A DNA stretch of 64,000 bases from positions 1 to 64,000 of the forward strand of contig NZ_JAMTDV010000117.1 in NCBI RefSeq assembly GCF_023806565.1. Reading direction: 5' to 3'. Made by a program: the position numbers and the translations under genes. Under the pieces are notes generated by a model that made no database searches, had not been told where the DNA came from, and worked only from the letters and a program-made list of their open reading frames with translations. Below are positions 7,950 to 15,607 of the stretch, piece after piece (positions within the stretch are counted from its first letter, which is position 1; every line of letters starts with the position of its first letter). This DNA comes from Accumulibacter sp. (GTDB lineage: Bacteria > Pseudomonadota > Gammaproteobacteria > Burkholderiales > Rhodocyclaceae).

Positions 7950-8717
7950 ATGCGCAAAATCGTAATCGCCGGCAACTGGAAGATGAACAAGACCGTTGCC
8001 GATTCTGTCAAGCTCGCCGCCGAGGTGGTCGCCGCCGCCAAGGATGTCAAGAATGTCGTCGTCGCCATCGCTCCGACCTACCTCGCGCTTGCCAAGGTGG
8101 CCGAAGTGGTCAAGGGCAGCAACGTGAAACTGGCCGCCCAGGATGTGCACTGGGAAAATCAGGGAGCCTACACCGGCAAGGTGAGCGCCGACATGCTCAA
8201 GGAAATCGGCGTCGATTTCGTCATCATCGGGCACTCGGAGCAGCGAACCTACTTCGGCGAGACCGACGAAACGGTCAACAAGAAAGTCAGGAAGGTGCAG
8301 TCGCTTGGCTTGACCCCGATCATCTGCATTGGCGAGACGCTCGCCGAACGCAAGGATGGCCGGCTCGAAGCAGTGCTGACGACGCAGGTCAATGGCGCGT
8401 ACGCCGGCCTCTCCCGTGACGAGGCGCTGCGCACGGTGATCGCCTACGAACCGGTCTGGGCGATCGGTACCGGCGTCACCGCCAGCGACGACGAGGCGCA
8501 GGAGGCGCACGCCTTCGTGCGGGGGCTACTGGCCAAGCTCTACGGCGACAGCGTCGCCCAGTCGATCTCGATTCAGTATGGCGGCTCGATGAAACCGGAA
8601 AACGCCGCCGGTCTGCTGGCGCAGAAGGACATCGACGGTGGTCTGATCGGCGGCGCCGCGCTGAAGGCCGACAGCTTCCTGGGAATCGTCACGCCGGGCG
8701 AGACAATCCACAAGTAG
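7950..8717 (+). CDS. tpiA: Triosephosphate isomerase
   Basis: A 255-residue TIM-barrel enzyme interconverting dihydroxyacetone phosphate and glyceraldehyde 3-phosphate. The catalytic residues are visible: N9 and K11 in AGNWKMN, H95 in IIGHSEQR and E167 in AYEPVWAIGTG; a C-terminal YGGS phosphate loop is present. Length is standard (about 250). The ATG at 7950 is preceded by TTGAGGAATACC, a good ribosome binding site. Together with pgk it supplies the triose part of glycolysis, here encoded next to each other but apparently without gap. In most betaproteobacteria tpiA instead sits beside secG and the nuo operon, so the pgk-tpiA linkage is a local feature. Confidence 0.98.
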   Translation: MRKIVIAGNWKMNKTVADSVKLAAEVVAAAKDVKNVVVAIAPTYLALAKVAEVVKGSNVKLAAQDVHWENQGAYTGKVSADMLKEIGVDFVIIGHSEQRTYFGETDETVNKKVRKVQSLGLTPIICIGETLAERKDGRLEAVLTTQVNGAYAGLSRDEALRTVIAYEPVWAIGTGVTASDDEAQEAHAFVRGLLAKLYGDSVAQSISIQYGGSMKPENAAGLLAQKDIDGGLIGGAALKADSFLGIVTPGETIHK

Positions 8718-8725
8718 CGAAATTC

Positions 8726-8753
8726 GGCGCGGGGTCGCCCCGGCGCCTGTTTT
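8726..8753 (+). terminator. Terminator after tpiA
   Basis: ggcgcgggg-tcg-cccc(g)gcgcc forms a GC-rich stem with one bulged base, followed by tgtttt. It lies 9 bp after the tpiA stop, in the convergent gap to the VTT-domain gene. Confidence 0.55.
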
Positions 8754-8837
8754 CGGCAGCGGCGCGAAGGGATGCCGCTGCCTTGCCTTCTCTCGTTCTG
8801 TCAGTCTGCCGCCGGTCTGCCGAAGCGACCGGCGCGG

Positions 8838-9401
8838 TCAGCGCGAACCGATGAAAAGGTTTCCGAGGAAATCGAACAGCAGACAGTAGGCAAGGATTGG
8901 CAAAGGCAGGCCAAGGACTGTGCCCAGCAGGTACTTGCGAAAGCCGACTCCCGACAGGGCGAGGGCGTAATTGAGCGCCGGCAGCGTCTGGCAGAGGATG
9001 CGCAGGATCACGATGCTGCGCACCGGCTGCGCGTCGAGCTGACCGAGCAGTCGCGTCGCCAGGCGGCCATCGGGACGCTGCAGGGCATCACCGCCGATTC
9101 TGCGGATCGTGAAGAACGTGAAAGCGCAGGCCACATTCGCCGCCAGATAGGTCGCCGTGCCACCCCAGAAGCGCCCGAGGGCGAGGACCGCCGCGGTGAG
9201 GAATATCCACCCGGGGATCTGGATCAGGTTGCCGATGGTGAAAAGCAGGACGAATACAGCCAAACCGGTCCACAGGTTCTCGACCAGCTTCGAGTGCAGG
9301 TACGCGAGGCTGAAGTGCTGCCGCAGGCCGGACAACTCGGCGACGGCGAGCAGCAAGGCGAGGAACAAGAGCACCCCGAGGAGTCGTCGGTAGCGGACCA
9401 C
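8838..9401 (-). CDS. TVP38/TMEM64-family (VTT domain) inner-membrane protein
   Basis: A 187-residue, very hydrophobic protein with about five membrane segments. The 'FTIGNLIQIPGWIFLTAAV' region and the later 'LNYALALSGVGFRKYLLGT' segment match the VTT (SNARE-associated, DedA-superfamily) domain, in which re-entrant loops form a putative lipid-scramblase or transporter core. Its function in bacteria is unsettled; relatives affect envelope homeostasis. The start is GTG at 9401. It converges with tpiA across a terminator. A 43-codon ORF ends 9 bp upstream on the same strand. Confidence 0.75.
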   Translation of the reverse strand: MVRYRRLLGVLLFLALLLAVAELSGLRQHFSLAYLHSKLVENLWTGLAVFVLLFTIGNLIQIPGWIFLTAAVLALGRFWGGTATYLAANVACAFTFFTIRRIGGDALQRPDGRLATRLLGQLDAQPVRSIVILRILCQTLPALNYALALSGVGFRKYLLGTVLGLPLPILAYCLLFDFLGNLFIGSR

Positions 9402-9410
9402 TGTCAGAGC

Positions 9411-9542
9411 TCAGGCAGTTTCCGGGTAGATGCAAAGAGGGTAGCCTTCGCCATCCCTGAACCACTCCGCATTCTCGGATCGCAGGATGCAGACGCGATC
9501 GACTGTCCGCAGTCCCGGAAGATAGCGGTCGTCAGGAACCAC
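9411..9542 (-). CDS. Possible 43-residue small ORF upstream of the VTT gene
   Basis: A GTG-initiated 44-codon frame with protein-like composition (for example SENAEWFRDGEGYPLCIYPE near its C-terminus, two Cys) that stops 9 bp before the VTT-domain gene, so it could be co-translated. There is no strong ribosome binding site and I recognise no family. It could be a remnant of a longer gene, since an in-frame TGA lies a few codons upstream. Confidence 0.25.
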   Translation of the reverse strand: MVPDDRYLPGLRTVDRVCILRSENAEWFRDGEGYPLCIYPETA

Positions 9543-9852
9543 GGCGTCTACCCGCAGGCGTCGTCATAGTCGCGTTCGCTGGCATCGTTGATCTCCTCAT
9601 CATGGCTCAGAGAAGCCGGTCGGCAATGTCCGCGTCGTCCTTCGTTGCAGGCAGGTCCGTGCCGGGGCTTTCGACTGCTTCTGCCCGTGCGCAAGCTTGC
9701 GCGACCGGTTGACCGCAAGCCGCACAGCGAGTTCTTCCTGTGGCCTTTGAAGAGCTCAGGGAAGGAAGAGCTTGGGCAGATTTCTGGCGCTCTCGACATG
9801 GCGGTGCGGAAAAGCCGGACAATCGGCAGGCGGCGCTCGGCGAAGGGCGCTC

Positions 9853-9880
9853 TTGCGAATTTTCTTCGCTGGTCTACACT
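9853..9880 (+). promoter_or_regulatory. Candidate promoter for the 2-oxoacid dehydrogenase E1 genes
   Basis: TTGCGA at 9853-9858, a 16-bp spacer and TACACT at 9875-9880, 28 bp before the E1 alpha start. Each hexamer matches 4 of 6 consensus bases. Confidence 0.4.
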
Positions 9881-9908
9881 GCGACCGATCAGACCAAGGG
9901 GAACCGCC

Positions 9909-10871
9909 ATGACGCCAAAGGACCGGACGATCGACGAGCTTGCGCTACTCGAGCAGATGTTGCTGGCGCGCACCTATGAAGAAAGGATCATCGAGAGCAG
10001 TGCAGCGGGCAGGCTGCCCGGCACTTGCACCTCGGTCGGCCAGGAGGCGGCCGGCGTCGGCGTGGTCAGCGCCCTCGATGGCGACGACCTGATCCTCACC
10101 AACCACCGCAGCGCTTCTCATTTGCTGGCTCGTGGCGCCGATCCGGGGCGCCTGCTGGCGGAAGTGATGGGACGCCGGACCGGCTACTGCAAGGGCAAGA
10201 GCGGCTCGCTCCACATCTCCGTACGCGAACTTGGAGTACTGCTCACTTCAACGATCGTCGGCGGCGAACTCTCCCTGGCTACCGGTGTTGCACTGTCGCA
10301 GAAGATGCTCGGCAGGCCAGGCATCGTCGCCTGTTTCTTTGGCGATGGCGCGGCCTGCGAAGGCATCTTTCATGAATCGCTGAACCTCGCTTCGGTGTGG
10401 GAACTGCCCGTTCTCTACGTGTGCGAGAACAATCAGTGGCAGGCCTTCGTACACCGTCGGGAAACGATGCAGGGCGACCACATCGCCGAATGGGCGACAC
10501 CTCTTGGCGTCGATAGCGCGACGGTGGATGGCAACGACGTGATGGCCGTGCATGCAGCAGCCGTCGACGCAGCCGAGCGGGTGCGGCGCAGTGGCAGGCC
10601 CTTCCTGCTGGAAACCTATACCTACCGCAGCCGTGGCCATTTCGAACCGGACGACCAGGCCTACGTCGATGCGGCCGAGCGGGCCGCCTGGCTCGCTCGC
10701 GATCCGATCGAACTCTGCCGGCAGCGGCTGCTCGCCAGCGGCCGGCTGACTCCCGAGGCCGCTGCCGCGCAGACGCAGCACGCACGCGAGCGGATCGACG
10801 CAGCGCTGGCGTTTGCCGAAGCCTCGCCATATCCTGATGCCGCCGAGTTGACCAGCGACGTGTACGCCTGA
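9909..10871 (+). CDS. Thiamine-diphosphate-dependent dehydrogenase E1 alpha (acetoin/pyruvate type)
   Basis: A 320-residue E1 alpha subunit of the acetoin/pyruvate/branched-chain 2-oxoacid dehydrogenase family. It decarboxylates a 2-oxoacid or cleaves acetoin using ThDP and passes the acyl unit to a lipoyl E2. The ThDP motif runs from GDG (145-147) to NN (174-175). 'HRSASHLLARGADP' and 'GRRTGYCKGKSGSLHI' are family signatures. The short length, without a long N-terminal extension, is closest to AcoA and Gram-positive PdhA. The ATG at 9909 follows AAGGGGAACCGCC. The E1 beta gene begins 10 bp after its stop. No E2 or E3 gene follows, so the complex, if any, must recruit distal subunits. Confidence 0.85.
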   Translation: MTPKDRTIDELALLEQMLLARTYEERIIESSAAGRLPGTCTSVGQEAAGVGVVSALDGDDLILTNHRSASHLLARGADPGRLLAEVMGRRTGYCKGKSGSLHISVRELGVLLTSTIVGGELSLATGVALSQKMLGRPGIVACFFGDGAACEGIFHESLNLASVWELPVLYVCENNQWQAFVHRRETMQGDHIAEWATPLGVDSATVDGNDVMAVHAAAVDAAERVRRSGRPFLLETYTYRSRGHFEPDDQAYVDAAERAAWLARDPIELCRQRLLASGRLTPEAAAAQTQHARERIDAALAFAEASPYPDAAELTSDVYA

Positions 10872-10881
10872 GGACCTGCCC

Positions 10882-11838
10882 GTGCCGACCCAGACCCCAT
10901 ATGAAGCCATCGGCGTCGCGATCGCCGAGGAAATGCGTCGCGATGCGACGGTACTGATGTTCGGCGAAGGCGTTGCGACCAAACGTTACGACCTGGTGAG
11001 CGAATTCGGTGGAGCTCGGGTACGCAACACGCCGCTCGCCGAAGCAATCATCGCCGGCACCGCCGCTGGCGCTGCTGCCACCGGCCTGCGACCGGTGATC
11101 GACCTGCTCTTCGCGCCATTCCTGTGCTACGCGATGGACGCGCTGGTCAATAGTGCGGGCAAGCTGCGTTACCTCTCCGGCGGCCAGTTCTCCTTCCCGC
11201 TGGTGGCCCTGGCGATGACCGGGGGTGGCTGGGGAGTCGGCGCCCAGCACAACCAGAACATCGAGGCCTGGTTCGTTCACAGCCCGGGTCTCAAGGTGGT
11301 CATGCCGTCGACGGCCGCCGATTGCAAGGGCCTGCTCAAGGCGGCGATCCGCGACGACAACCCGGTACTTTTCTTCATCGATCTGGCGCTGCTGCACCAG
11401 CCGGGCGAAGTTCCCGAGGGCGACCACGTCGTTCCCCTCGGACGGGCGGCGGTGCGACGGCCGGGTAGCGACGTCACGCTGATTTCCTACGGAAAGACGC
11501 TTCCCGTCTGTCTGGCGGCGGCCGATGCGCTCGCCGAAAGCGGCGTCGCGGCCGAAGTGATCGATCTGCGCAGCCTGAAGCCGCTCGACGAGGAAGCCAT
11601 CCTGACCTCGGTGCGCAAGACCGGTCGCCTGGTGGTCGTGCACGAAGCTGCCCGGCTTGCCGGTCTGGGCGCCGAGATCGCTGCCCTGGTGGCGGAGAAC
11701 GCCTTTGCCGCTCTCAAGGGGCCGGTGCTCCGCCTTGGGGGCCCGGATGCGCCTGCTGCTGCGAGCTACCCGCTTGAGCAGGCCTATGCGCCAAGCATCG
11801 CCGACATCGCTGCGGCGGCCAAATCGCTTTGCTCCTGA
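10882..11838 (+). CDS. Thiamine-diphosphate-dependent dehydrogenase E1 beta (acetoin/pyruvate type)
   Basis: A 318-residue E1 beta subunit that forms the alpha2-beta2 tetramer with the preceding product. 'YEAIGVAIAEEMRRDATVLMFGEGV', the central 'GGGWGVGAQHNQNIEAWFVHSPGLKV' region and the C-terminal 'LRSLKPLDEEAIL' are transketolase pyrimidine and C-terminal domain signatures of PdhB/AcoB/BkdB. The GTG start at 10882 lies 10 bp after the alpha stop with GAGGA in between. The next genes are a cytochrome c and a GST-like gene rather than E2/E3. The substrate (acetoin, pyruvate or branched 2-oxoacid) cannot be fixed from sequence. Confidence 0.85.
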   Translation: MPTQTPYEAIGVAIAEEMRRDATVLMFGEGVATKRYDLVSEFGGARVRNTPLAEAIIAGTAAGAAATGLRPVIDLLFAPFLCYAMDALVNSAGKLRYLSGGQFSFPLVALAMTGGGWGVGAQHNQNIEAWFVHSPGLKVVMPSTAADCKGLLKAAIRDDNPVLFFIDLALLHQPGEVPEGDHVVPLGRAAVRRPGSDVTLISYGKTLPVCLAAADALAESGVAAEVIDLRSLKPLDEEAILTSVRKTGRLVVVHEAARLAGLGAEIAALVAENAFAALKGPVLRLGGPDAPAAASYPLEQAYAPSIADIAAAAKSLCS

Positions 11839-11919
11839 ACACGCGAAGCGTTTCTCGATCCGGTCCCGGCTGGGATCCGCCGCCGTTTCGTTTCATCAAG
11901 AACCCTGAAGGAGAAGCCT

Positions 11920-12480
11920 GTGAAATTCGTCCGCAGCGCCGTTCGTGTCAGTCGCATCCTTTCCTTCCTCACCCTTTCCGCCGGTCTGGTGTTGCCGGCT
12001 TTCGCAGCCGATAGTGCGGCGGTAAAGCGCGGCGAGTTTCTGGTTTCTGTCGGCAGCTGCGCCGACTGTCACATGCCGTTCAAAATGGGGGCGACCGGTC
12101 CCGAGAAAGACACGACGCGGGGCCTTTCCGGCCACCCACAAGCGGTTCGTCTGGGGCCGCCGCCGAAGCTCGACGCCGACTGGAACTGGGCCGGTTCGGC
12201 AAGCGGAACCGCCTTCATCGGTCCCTGGGGAACGAGCTACGCCGCCAATCTCACGCCAGACAAGGAAACCGGGATCGGAAACTGGAAGGAGCGCGATTTC
12301 ATCCGTGCCCTGCAGAGCGGACAGCACGTCGGCGCGACCCGGCCGATCCTGCCGCCGATGCCGTGGCAGAGCCTGGCGCGACTGCCGGTGCCCGACCTCA
12401 AGGCCATCTTCGCGTATCTGAAGGCACAAGCGCCAGTGTACAACCAGGTGCCCGCCTATCAGCCGCCGGCCGCGCCCTGA
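11920..12480 (+). CDS. Periplasmic monohaem cytochrome c
   Basis: A 186-residue exported class I-like c-type cytochrome. A Sec signal peptide spans about residues 1-30 (cleavage near AFA-A). The haem motif is C47-A-D-C50-H51. The following sequence (AANLTPDKETGIGNWKERDFIRALQSG ... PMPWQSLARLPVPDLKAIFAYLK) resembles cytochrome subunits of membrane-bound alcohol/aldehyde/gluconate dehydrogenases and isoquinoline-type oxidoreductases, where it passes electrons to the respiratory chain. The start is GTG at 11920 after AAGGAGAAGCC. Its partner enzyme is not apparent nearby. Confidence 0.8.
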   Translation: MKFVRSAVRVSRILSFLTLSAGLVLPAFAADSAAVKRGEFLVSVGSCADCHMPFKMGATGPEKDTTRGLSGHPQAVRLGPPPKLDADWNWAGSASGTAFIGPWGTSYAANLTPDKETGIGNWKERDFIRALQSGQHVGATRPILPPMPWQSLARLPVPDLKAIFAYLKAQAPVYNQVPAYQPPAAP

Positions 12481-12524
12481 AGCCGATCGCCGCTGGCACC
12501 GATACCATCGGAAGGTCTCCTGCG

Positions 12525-13325
12525 ATGTCGGCGAATGGCCGGCTGACCGTCTATCACATTCCGGTCTGTCCGTTCAGCCAACGCCTGAAAATCCTGCTGA
12601 CGCTCAAGGAGTGCCGGGACTCGATCGATTTTCAGGTGATCGACATCACCATGCCGCGCCCCGCCTGGTTGCTGGCCAGGACACGGGGGGCGACGGCTCT
12701 GCCCGTGCTGGAAACGGCCGACGGACGCGTGCTCAAGGAGAGCCTGGTCATCCTCGAGTACCTCGATCGGATCTTCCCGGGCGATCGGGTTGCGCAGCAG
12801 GACCCCTTCCGGCGTGCGGTCGAAGGAATGCTCACCACGATGGAACGCGACTTCGCGGCCCAGGGCTACCGTTTCGTGATGAACCAGGACACCGCGCAAC
12901 GTGCCACACAACAGCAGCAGATGTTGCGGCAGTTCCGAATGCTGAATGATTTTCTTGCCGAATACTCACCGACGGGCACGTTTCTTTTCGAGAAATTTGG
13001 CTGGGCGGAAGTCGTCTTCACCCCTCTCTTCATGCGCTTCTGGTTTCTCGAATACTACGAGAATTTCACGCTTCCGGACGATGCGGCGTATTCCCGCGTA
13101 CGCCGATGGCGCGACGCCTGCCTGGTGCATCCCGCTGCGCAACAGGTCAGCCGCGAAGAGGTAGTCAAGCTCTATTACGACTACGCCAAGGGCGTGGCCA
13201 ACGGTGCCCTGCTGCCGGGACGCAGCCGGTCGTCCTTCGTTTTTCTGCCGCACTGGCGGGAACGACCGTGGCCGCCGGCGGACAAGTATCGAAACAGTGC
13301 AACGGATGAGGAACTCGGTCTGTGA
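12525..13325 (+). CDS. Glutathione S-transferase-like protein
   Basis: A 266-residue protein with an N-terminal thioredoxin-fold GST domain (VYHIPVCPFSQRLKILLTLKE, with C15-P-F-S in the glutaredoxin/omega-GST active-site position; 'TALPVLETADGRVLKESLVILEYLD' is the G-site) and an all-helical C-terminal domain. Such proteins conjugate or reduce small molecules with glutathione. The ATG at 12525 has GGAAGG about 10 nt upstream; the frame open to 12363 overlaps the cytochrome gene and is a shadow. The C-terminal ~50 residues (KGVANGALLPGRSRSSFV) are not standard for GSTs. Confidence 0.75.
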   Translation: MSANGRLTVYHIPVCPFSQRLKILLTLKECRDSIDFQVIDITMPRPAWLLARTRGATALPVLETADGRVLKESLVILEYLDRIFPGDRVAQQDPFRRAVEGMLTTMERDFAAQGYRFVMNQDTAQRATQQQQMLRQFRMLNDFLAEYSPTGTFLFEKFGWAEVVFTPLFMRFWFLEYYENFTLPDDAAYSRVRRWRDACLVHPAAQQVSREEVVKLYYDYAKGVANGALLPGRSRSSFVFLPHWRERPWPPADKYRNSATDEELGL

Positions 13326-13775
13326 GACTGGACGCGGAGCCGCACGCGCGGTTGTGGTCGTCAGCGGTATTGCGCCTCGTCCTGTTCGACCCGCATGGCA
13401 CTACTACAAGGGCTTCCGTTAGAGTGGAAGGCGTGCTTGAGGTAGAGCAATGTGGCTGAGAGCCGAATCGGCAGCCCGGGTCGGCCGGCAGCACCACGAC
13501 CGCGATCAGCAACCTGTGGCGTCGGACCGAACAGGTCATTGCGATCGATGATCCGACCGTCGCCATCCCCGGGCCCGACTGCTCGGCCCGAGCGGCCGGC
13601 GCCGGAAGATCCCTGACGCGAGGACTCGCGCAGCATTCACCCTGCAAGCGTCGGCAGTACACGACGAAGGGAAGGTAAACGCGCCTATAATGAGGACAGG
13701 GAGGTCGGCGCGGGAAAAGCTGCCGCGGCGGCCCGCATCGGGATCCACGAGAGTTGCCAGAACGAGGAGTCGAAA
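13326..13775. other. 450-bp intergenic region, no gene recognised
   Basis: No supported ORF on either strand. A perfect TATAAT at 13686-13691 is a plausible -10 element for the lipoprotein cytochrome starting at 13776; at a 17-bp spacing the -35 position holds only a weak gacgaa. The rest shows no RNA gene or repeat that I can identify. Confidence 0.5.
13686..13691 (+). promoter_or_regulatory. -10 element (TATAAT) upstream of the cytochrome lipoprotein gene
   Basis: An exact TATAAT 84 bp before the start codon of the next gene. A good -35 is lacking, so it may need an activator or be coincidental. Confidence 0.3.
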
Positions 13776-14156
13776 ATGAAGGTAAGCCATTTCCTGTCGG
13801 TCGGCGCTGCCGCGTGCGCCACCCTCGCCTTTGTCGGCTGCGGCGAGAAACAGATCAGTTACAAGGAGGATGTCGCGCCCATCCTGAGCCAGTATTGCGG
13901 GAAGTGCCACACGCCGCCCGACGGCGAAGGCTTCCTCAAGAGTGGCCAGGATCTCAGCAGCTACGACGGTCTGATGAAGGGTACGCAGTTCGGTCCGACC
14001 GTCAAGCCGAAGGAGAGCTTCACCAGCGCCCTGGTGATGATGATCGAGGGGCGCGTCTCTCCGTCGATCCGCATGCCGCACGGCAAGGAAGCGATCCCGA
14101 AGGACAAGATCGAAACGATCAAGAAGTGGATCGACCAGGGCGCCAAGAACAATTGA
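13776..14156 (+). CDS. Cytochrome c lipoprotein (planctomycete-type haem domain)
   Basis: A 126-residue predicted lipoprotein with a lipobox ending at C22 (AFVGC) and one haem site, C41-G-K-C44-H45. 'YKEDVAPILSQYCGKCH' is the signature of the 'planctomycete cytochrome C' domain, and 'MPHGKEAIPKDKIETIKKWIDQGAKNN' is its usual C-terminal end with a possible axial Met. It should be anchored in the outer or inner membrane facing the periplasm and take part in electron transfer. GAGGAG lies 8 nt upstream of the ATG. It converges with nagZ 45 bp downstream. Confidence 0.8.
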   Translation: MKVSHFLSVGAAACATLAFVGCGEKQISYKEDVAPILSQYCGKCHTPPDGEGFLKSGQDLSSYDGLMKGTQFGPTVKPKESFTSALVMMIEGRVSPSIRMPHGKEAIPKDKIETIKKWIDQGAKNN

Positions 14157-14169
14157 TTCCGCTTGGGCA

Positions 14170-14185
14170 GCAGTGCGCGCACTGC
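14170..14185. terminator. 16-bp perfect palindrome in the convergent gap
   Basis: gcagtgcgcgcactgc lies between the cytochrome stop (14156) and the nagZ stop (14202). A bidirectional terminator function is plausible from its position, but there is no U-tract on either side. Confidence 0.35.
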
Positions 14186-14201
14186 CGGCGTTTGCGCATC
14201 C

Positions 14202-15224
14202 TCACGCCGTGAGGCGGTTGGTCGCCGTCACTGCGGCCAGGTAGCCAGTGTCCCGCTGCAGGCTGCTCCGGGCGAGCGCCGGGGTGGTCGGGGTCAGACG
14301 CTCGACGCGCTGAGCCCGTTGCGGATCGTGCGGTGGTCGCCAGTGGGCAAGCAGTTCGCCAACGGCCTGCGGCGAGTTGCATACCAGGAGCAGGTCGCAG
14401 CCGGCGTCCCAGGCCGCCGTGCAGCGCTCGACGATGCCGCCGGCGAAGCTGGCTCCGGCCATCGACAGATCGTCGCTGAAGATGACCCCGGCGAAACCGA
14501 TTTCGTCGCGCAGCAGGCGGATCCAGAAGTTCGAGAAACCCGCAGGGCGCGGGTCCACCTGCCGATAGATGACGTGCGCCGGCATCACCGCGTCGAGTCT
14601 TAGCCGGCGGTAGGGTTCGAGATCGGACGCCAGTTCGTCGAGCCGGCGTTCATCGACCGGCAGCGCGACGTGCGAGTCGGCCTCGACCCAGCCGTGGCCG
14701 GGGAAATGCTTGCCGCAGGCGGCCATGCCTGCGTCGTGCAGGCCGGCGATCAATGCTTCGGCCAGCTCGGCGACGACGGCCGGATCGTGATGCAGCGAAC
14801 GATCGCCGATGACGCTGCTGCGTCCCCAGTCGAGGTCGAGCACCGGCGTGAAAGACAGGTCGACGCCGTGCGCGCGCAGTTCGGCCGCCAGCACGTAGGC
14901 CACCTGCCGTGCTGTCCGCAGCGCTGCGGCCGGGTCACGGTCCCACAGTTCGCCGAGTCGCCGCATCGCCGGCAGGCGCGTGAAGCCGGCGCGGCAGCGC
15001 TGCACGCGGCCACCCTCGTGATCGATGGCGATCGGCAACGCCGGCGAGCGCAGCGCATGCACTTCCGACGTGAGCTGCGCGAGCTGCTGCGGCGACTGGA
15101 AATTGCGCGAGAAGAGGATCAGGCCGCCGACCAGCGGATGACAGAGCCGTTGGCGTTCGTCGTCGGACAGGGTGAGGCCGGCGACGTCGATCATCAGCGG
15201 GCCGAGCGGAAGCTGGTGGCTCAT
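14202..15224 (-). CDS. nagZ: Beta-N-acetylhexosaminidase (peptidoglycan recycling)
   Basis: A 340-residue cytoplasmic glycoside hydrolase family 3 enzyme that removes GlcNAc from GlcNAc-1,6-anhydroMurNAc peptides during cell-wall recycling. The family signature 'GKHFPGHGWVEADSHV' carries the general acid/base loop Asp-His pair, and IFSDDLSMAG holds the nucleophile Asp. The length matches E. coli NagZ (341). The ATG at 15224 overlaps the acpS stop (ATGA), so translation is coupled. It is the last gene of the long minus-strand series. Confidence 0.95.
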   Translation of the reverse strand: MSHQLPLGPLMIDVAGLTLSDDERQRLCHPLVGGLILFSRNFQSPQQLAQLTSEVHALRSPALPIAIDHEGGRVQRCRAGFTRLPAMRRLGELWDRDPAAALRTARQVAYVLAAELRAHGVDLSFTPVLDLDWGRSSVIGDRSLHHDPAVVAELAEALIAGLHDAGMAACGKHFPGHGWVEADSHVALPVDERRLDELASDLEPYRRLRLDAVMPAHVIYRQVDPRPAGFSNFWIRLLRDEIGFAGVIFSDDLSMAGASFAGGIVERCTAAWDAGCDLLLVCNSPQAVGELLAHWRPPHDPQRAQRVERLTPTTPALARSSLQRDTGYLAAVTATNRLTA

Positions 15225-15607
15225 TTCGGTTCCATCAATTCCATGACTACGAAGGCGATGGCGAAGTCGCGCTCGTCGCTGATCGAGACGTGCGCCAGCA
15301 GCCGTTGCTGTTCGAGATGGGCGGCCAGTGCCGCGGCGTATTCGAAGTATGGTTTGCCGAGCGAATCGTGCGCAATGCCGATGCTTGGCATCGTGGCCGG
15401 GGCGACCAGGCCGATGCCGAGAGCCTTGCCAAAGGCTTCCTTGGCGGCAAAGCGCTTGGCGAGATAACGTGCCGGATCGCGGATGCCGACGAACTCGGCA
15501 CACTCTGCGGGCGACAGGAGTTTGCTCAGCGCGCGCTGGCCGTGCCGCTCGTAGAGCTCGCCCAGGCGTGCAACGGCGACGATGTCGGTGCCGATGCCGG
15601 CAATCAT
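15221..15607 (-). CDS. acpS: Holo-[acyl-carrier-protein] synthase
   Basis: A 128-residue AcpS that transfers 4'-phosphopantetheine from CoA to apo-ACP. The Mg-binding motifs are seen: 'GIGTDIVAVARL' at the N-terminus and 'KRFAAKEAFGKALG' in the middle. Length is typical (about 126). It overlaps pdxJ upstream and nagZ downstream by ATGA. The order pdxJ-acpS is widely conserved in proteobacteria. Confidence 0.97.
   Translation of the reverse strand: MIAGIGTDIVAVARLGELYERHGQRALSKLLSPAECAEFVGIRDPARYLAKRFAAKEAFGKALGIGLVAPATMPSIGIAHDSLGKPYFEYAAALAAHLEQQRLLAHVSISDERDFAIAFVVMELMEPK

Larger units (their letters stand above)
9402..9908. other. 507-bp region with no confident gene
   Basis: Apart from the small minus-strand ORF at 9411-9542 and a candidate promoter at 9853-9880, I see no supported gene, RNA or repeat. 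The plus-strand frame extending upstream of the E1 alpha gene to 9588 has no family-like sequence. Confidence 0.5.

Noticed and set aside
9588..9908. In-frame upstream extension of the E1 alpha gene
   Set aside because: Not E1-like, includes a plausible promoter and the ATG at 9909 has a good ribosome binding site.
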